Shown piece by piece: positions 36,224-36,356 of a DNA stretch of 36,356 nt. Source of the stretch: Acidobacteriota bacterium (lineage in GTDB: Bacteria; Acidobacteriota; Terriglobia; Terriglobales; Acidobacteriaceae). The stretch spans positions 1-36,356 of the forward strand of contig JAFAUE010000092.1 in assembly GCA_019243475.1 (NCBI GenBank), read 5' to 3'. A program made the translations under genes and the position numbers. The notes below the pieces were generated by a model, which saw only the letters and a list, made by a program, of their open reading frames with translations, did no database searches and was not told the origin of the DNA. Within the stretch, counting starts at the first letter, position 1, and the number at the start of each line of letters is the position of its first letter.

Positions 36224-36356
36224 CTGCAGGCCAATGGGACGCGAACCGCAAGCTGCGCATCTTGTACGTTGCTTACTCGCTGTTGCCAGTTTCGGAAAAC
36301 AGCGCCGGCGGGGCAGAGCAAGTTCTCTGGACGCTGGAGCGAGAGATTCACGCTCG
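36220..36356 (+). CDS. glycosyltransferase family 4-like protein, N-terminus only (truncated by window edge)
   Basis: ATG overlaps the preceding stop (ATGA). [45 protein letters not shown]..: GT4 N-terminal (L)ILYVAYSLLPV..AGGAEQVLW. Not in ORF track. Confidence 0.7.
   Translation, partial: MTAGQWDANRKLRILYVAYSLLPVSENSAGGAEQVLWTLEREIHA

Noticed and set aside
1-36356. CRISPR arrays, tRNA/rRNA genes, IS elements, prophage, toxin-antitoxin pairs
   Set aside because: Looked for by eye on both strands; no spaced direct repeats, no transposase/integrase motifs, no recognisable RNA genes. A tRNAscan/Infernal run would be needed to exclude small RNAs.

Overview
This 36.4 kb window looks like chromosomal DNA from an acidobacterium-like soil bacterium. 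That assignment is an inference from gene content and style, not a computed result. It is densely coding on both strands. I found no rRNA, tRNA, CRISPR array, IS element or phage module. About 25 protein genes can be named by family. They include a NUDIX hydrolase (truncated at the left edge and absent from the ORF track), a DUF2520 Rossmann protein, a KimA/APC-like permease with a USP-like C-terminal domain and a small membrane ORF just upstream, glutamine synthetase, a MetX-like alpha/beta hydrolase and a PhyH dioxygenase. Further along are two DinB proteins, TonB, a heparanase-like GH79 glycosidase, a PLP aminotransferase, a tandem GlcG/HbpS lipoprotein, a beta-propeller/phosphoesterase, a bacilliredoxin, an amidase and a frameshifted zinc-type/quinone oxidoreductase. 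The right end carries a triple rhodanese, an FHA-GAF-SpoIIE phosphatase, a Dph6-like ATP pyrophosphatase, DapD, and a PIG-L deacetylase overlapping a GT4 glycosyltransferase (truncated at the right edge). The strongest candidate for an undescribed system is a two-gene unit on the minus strand (14606->8381). It pairs an outer-membrane beta-barrel that has an N-terminal carboxypeptidase-regulatory-like domain with a 1287-aa decaheme cytochrome fused to LVIVD-type repeats, which could form an extracellular electron conduit. Other notable signals are intergenic patches with degenerate 7-bp periodicity (two clear, one weak) and a perfect CRP-like palindrome (TGTGA-N6-TCACA) upstream of tonB.
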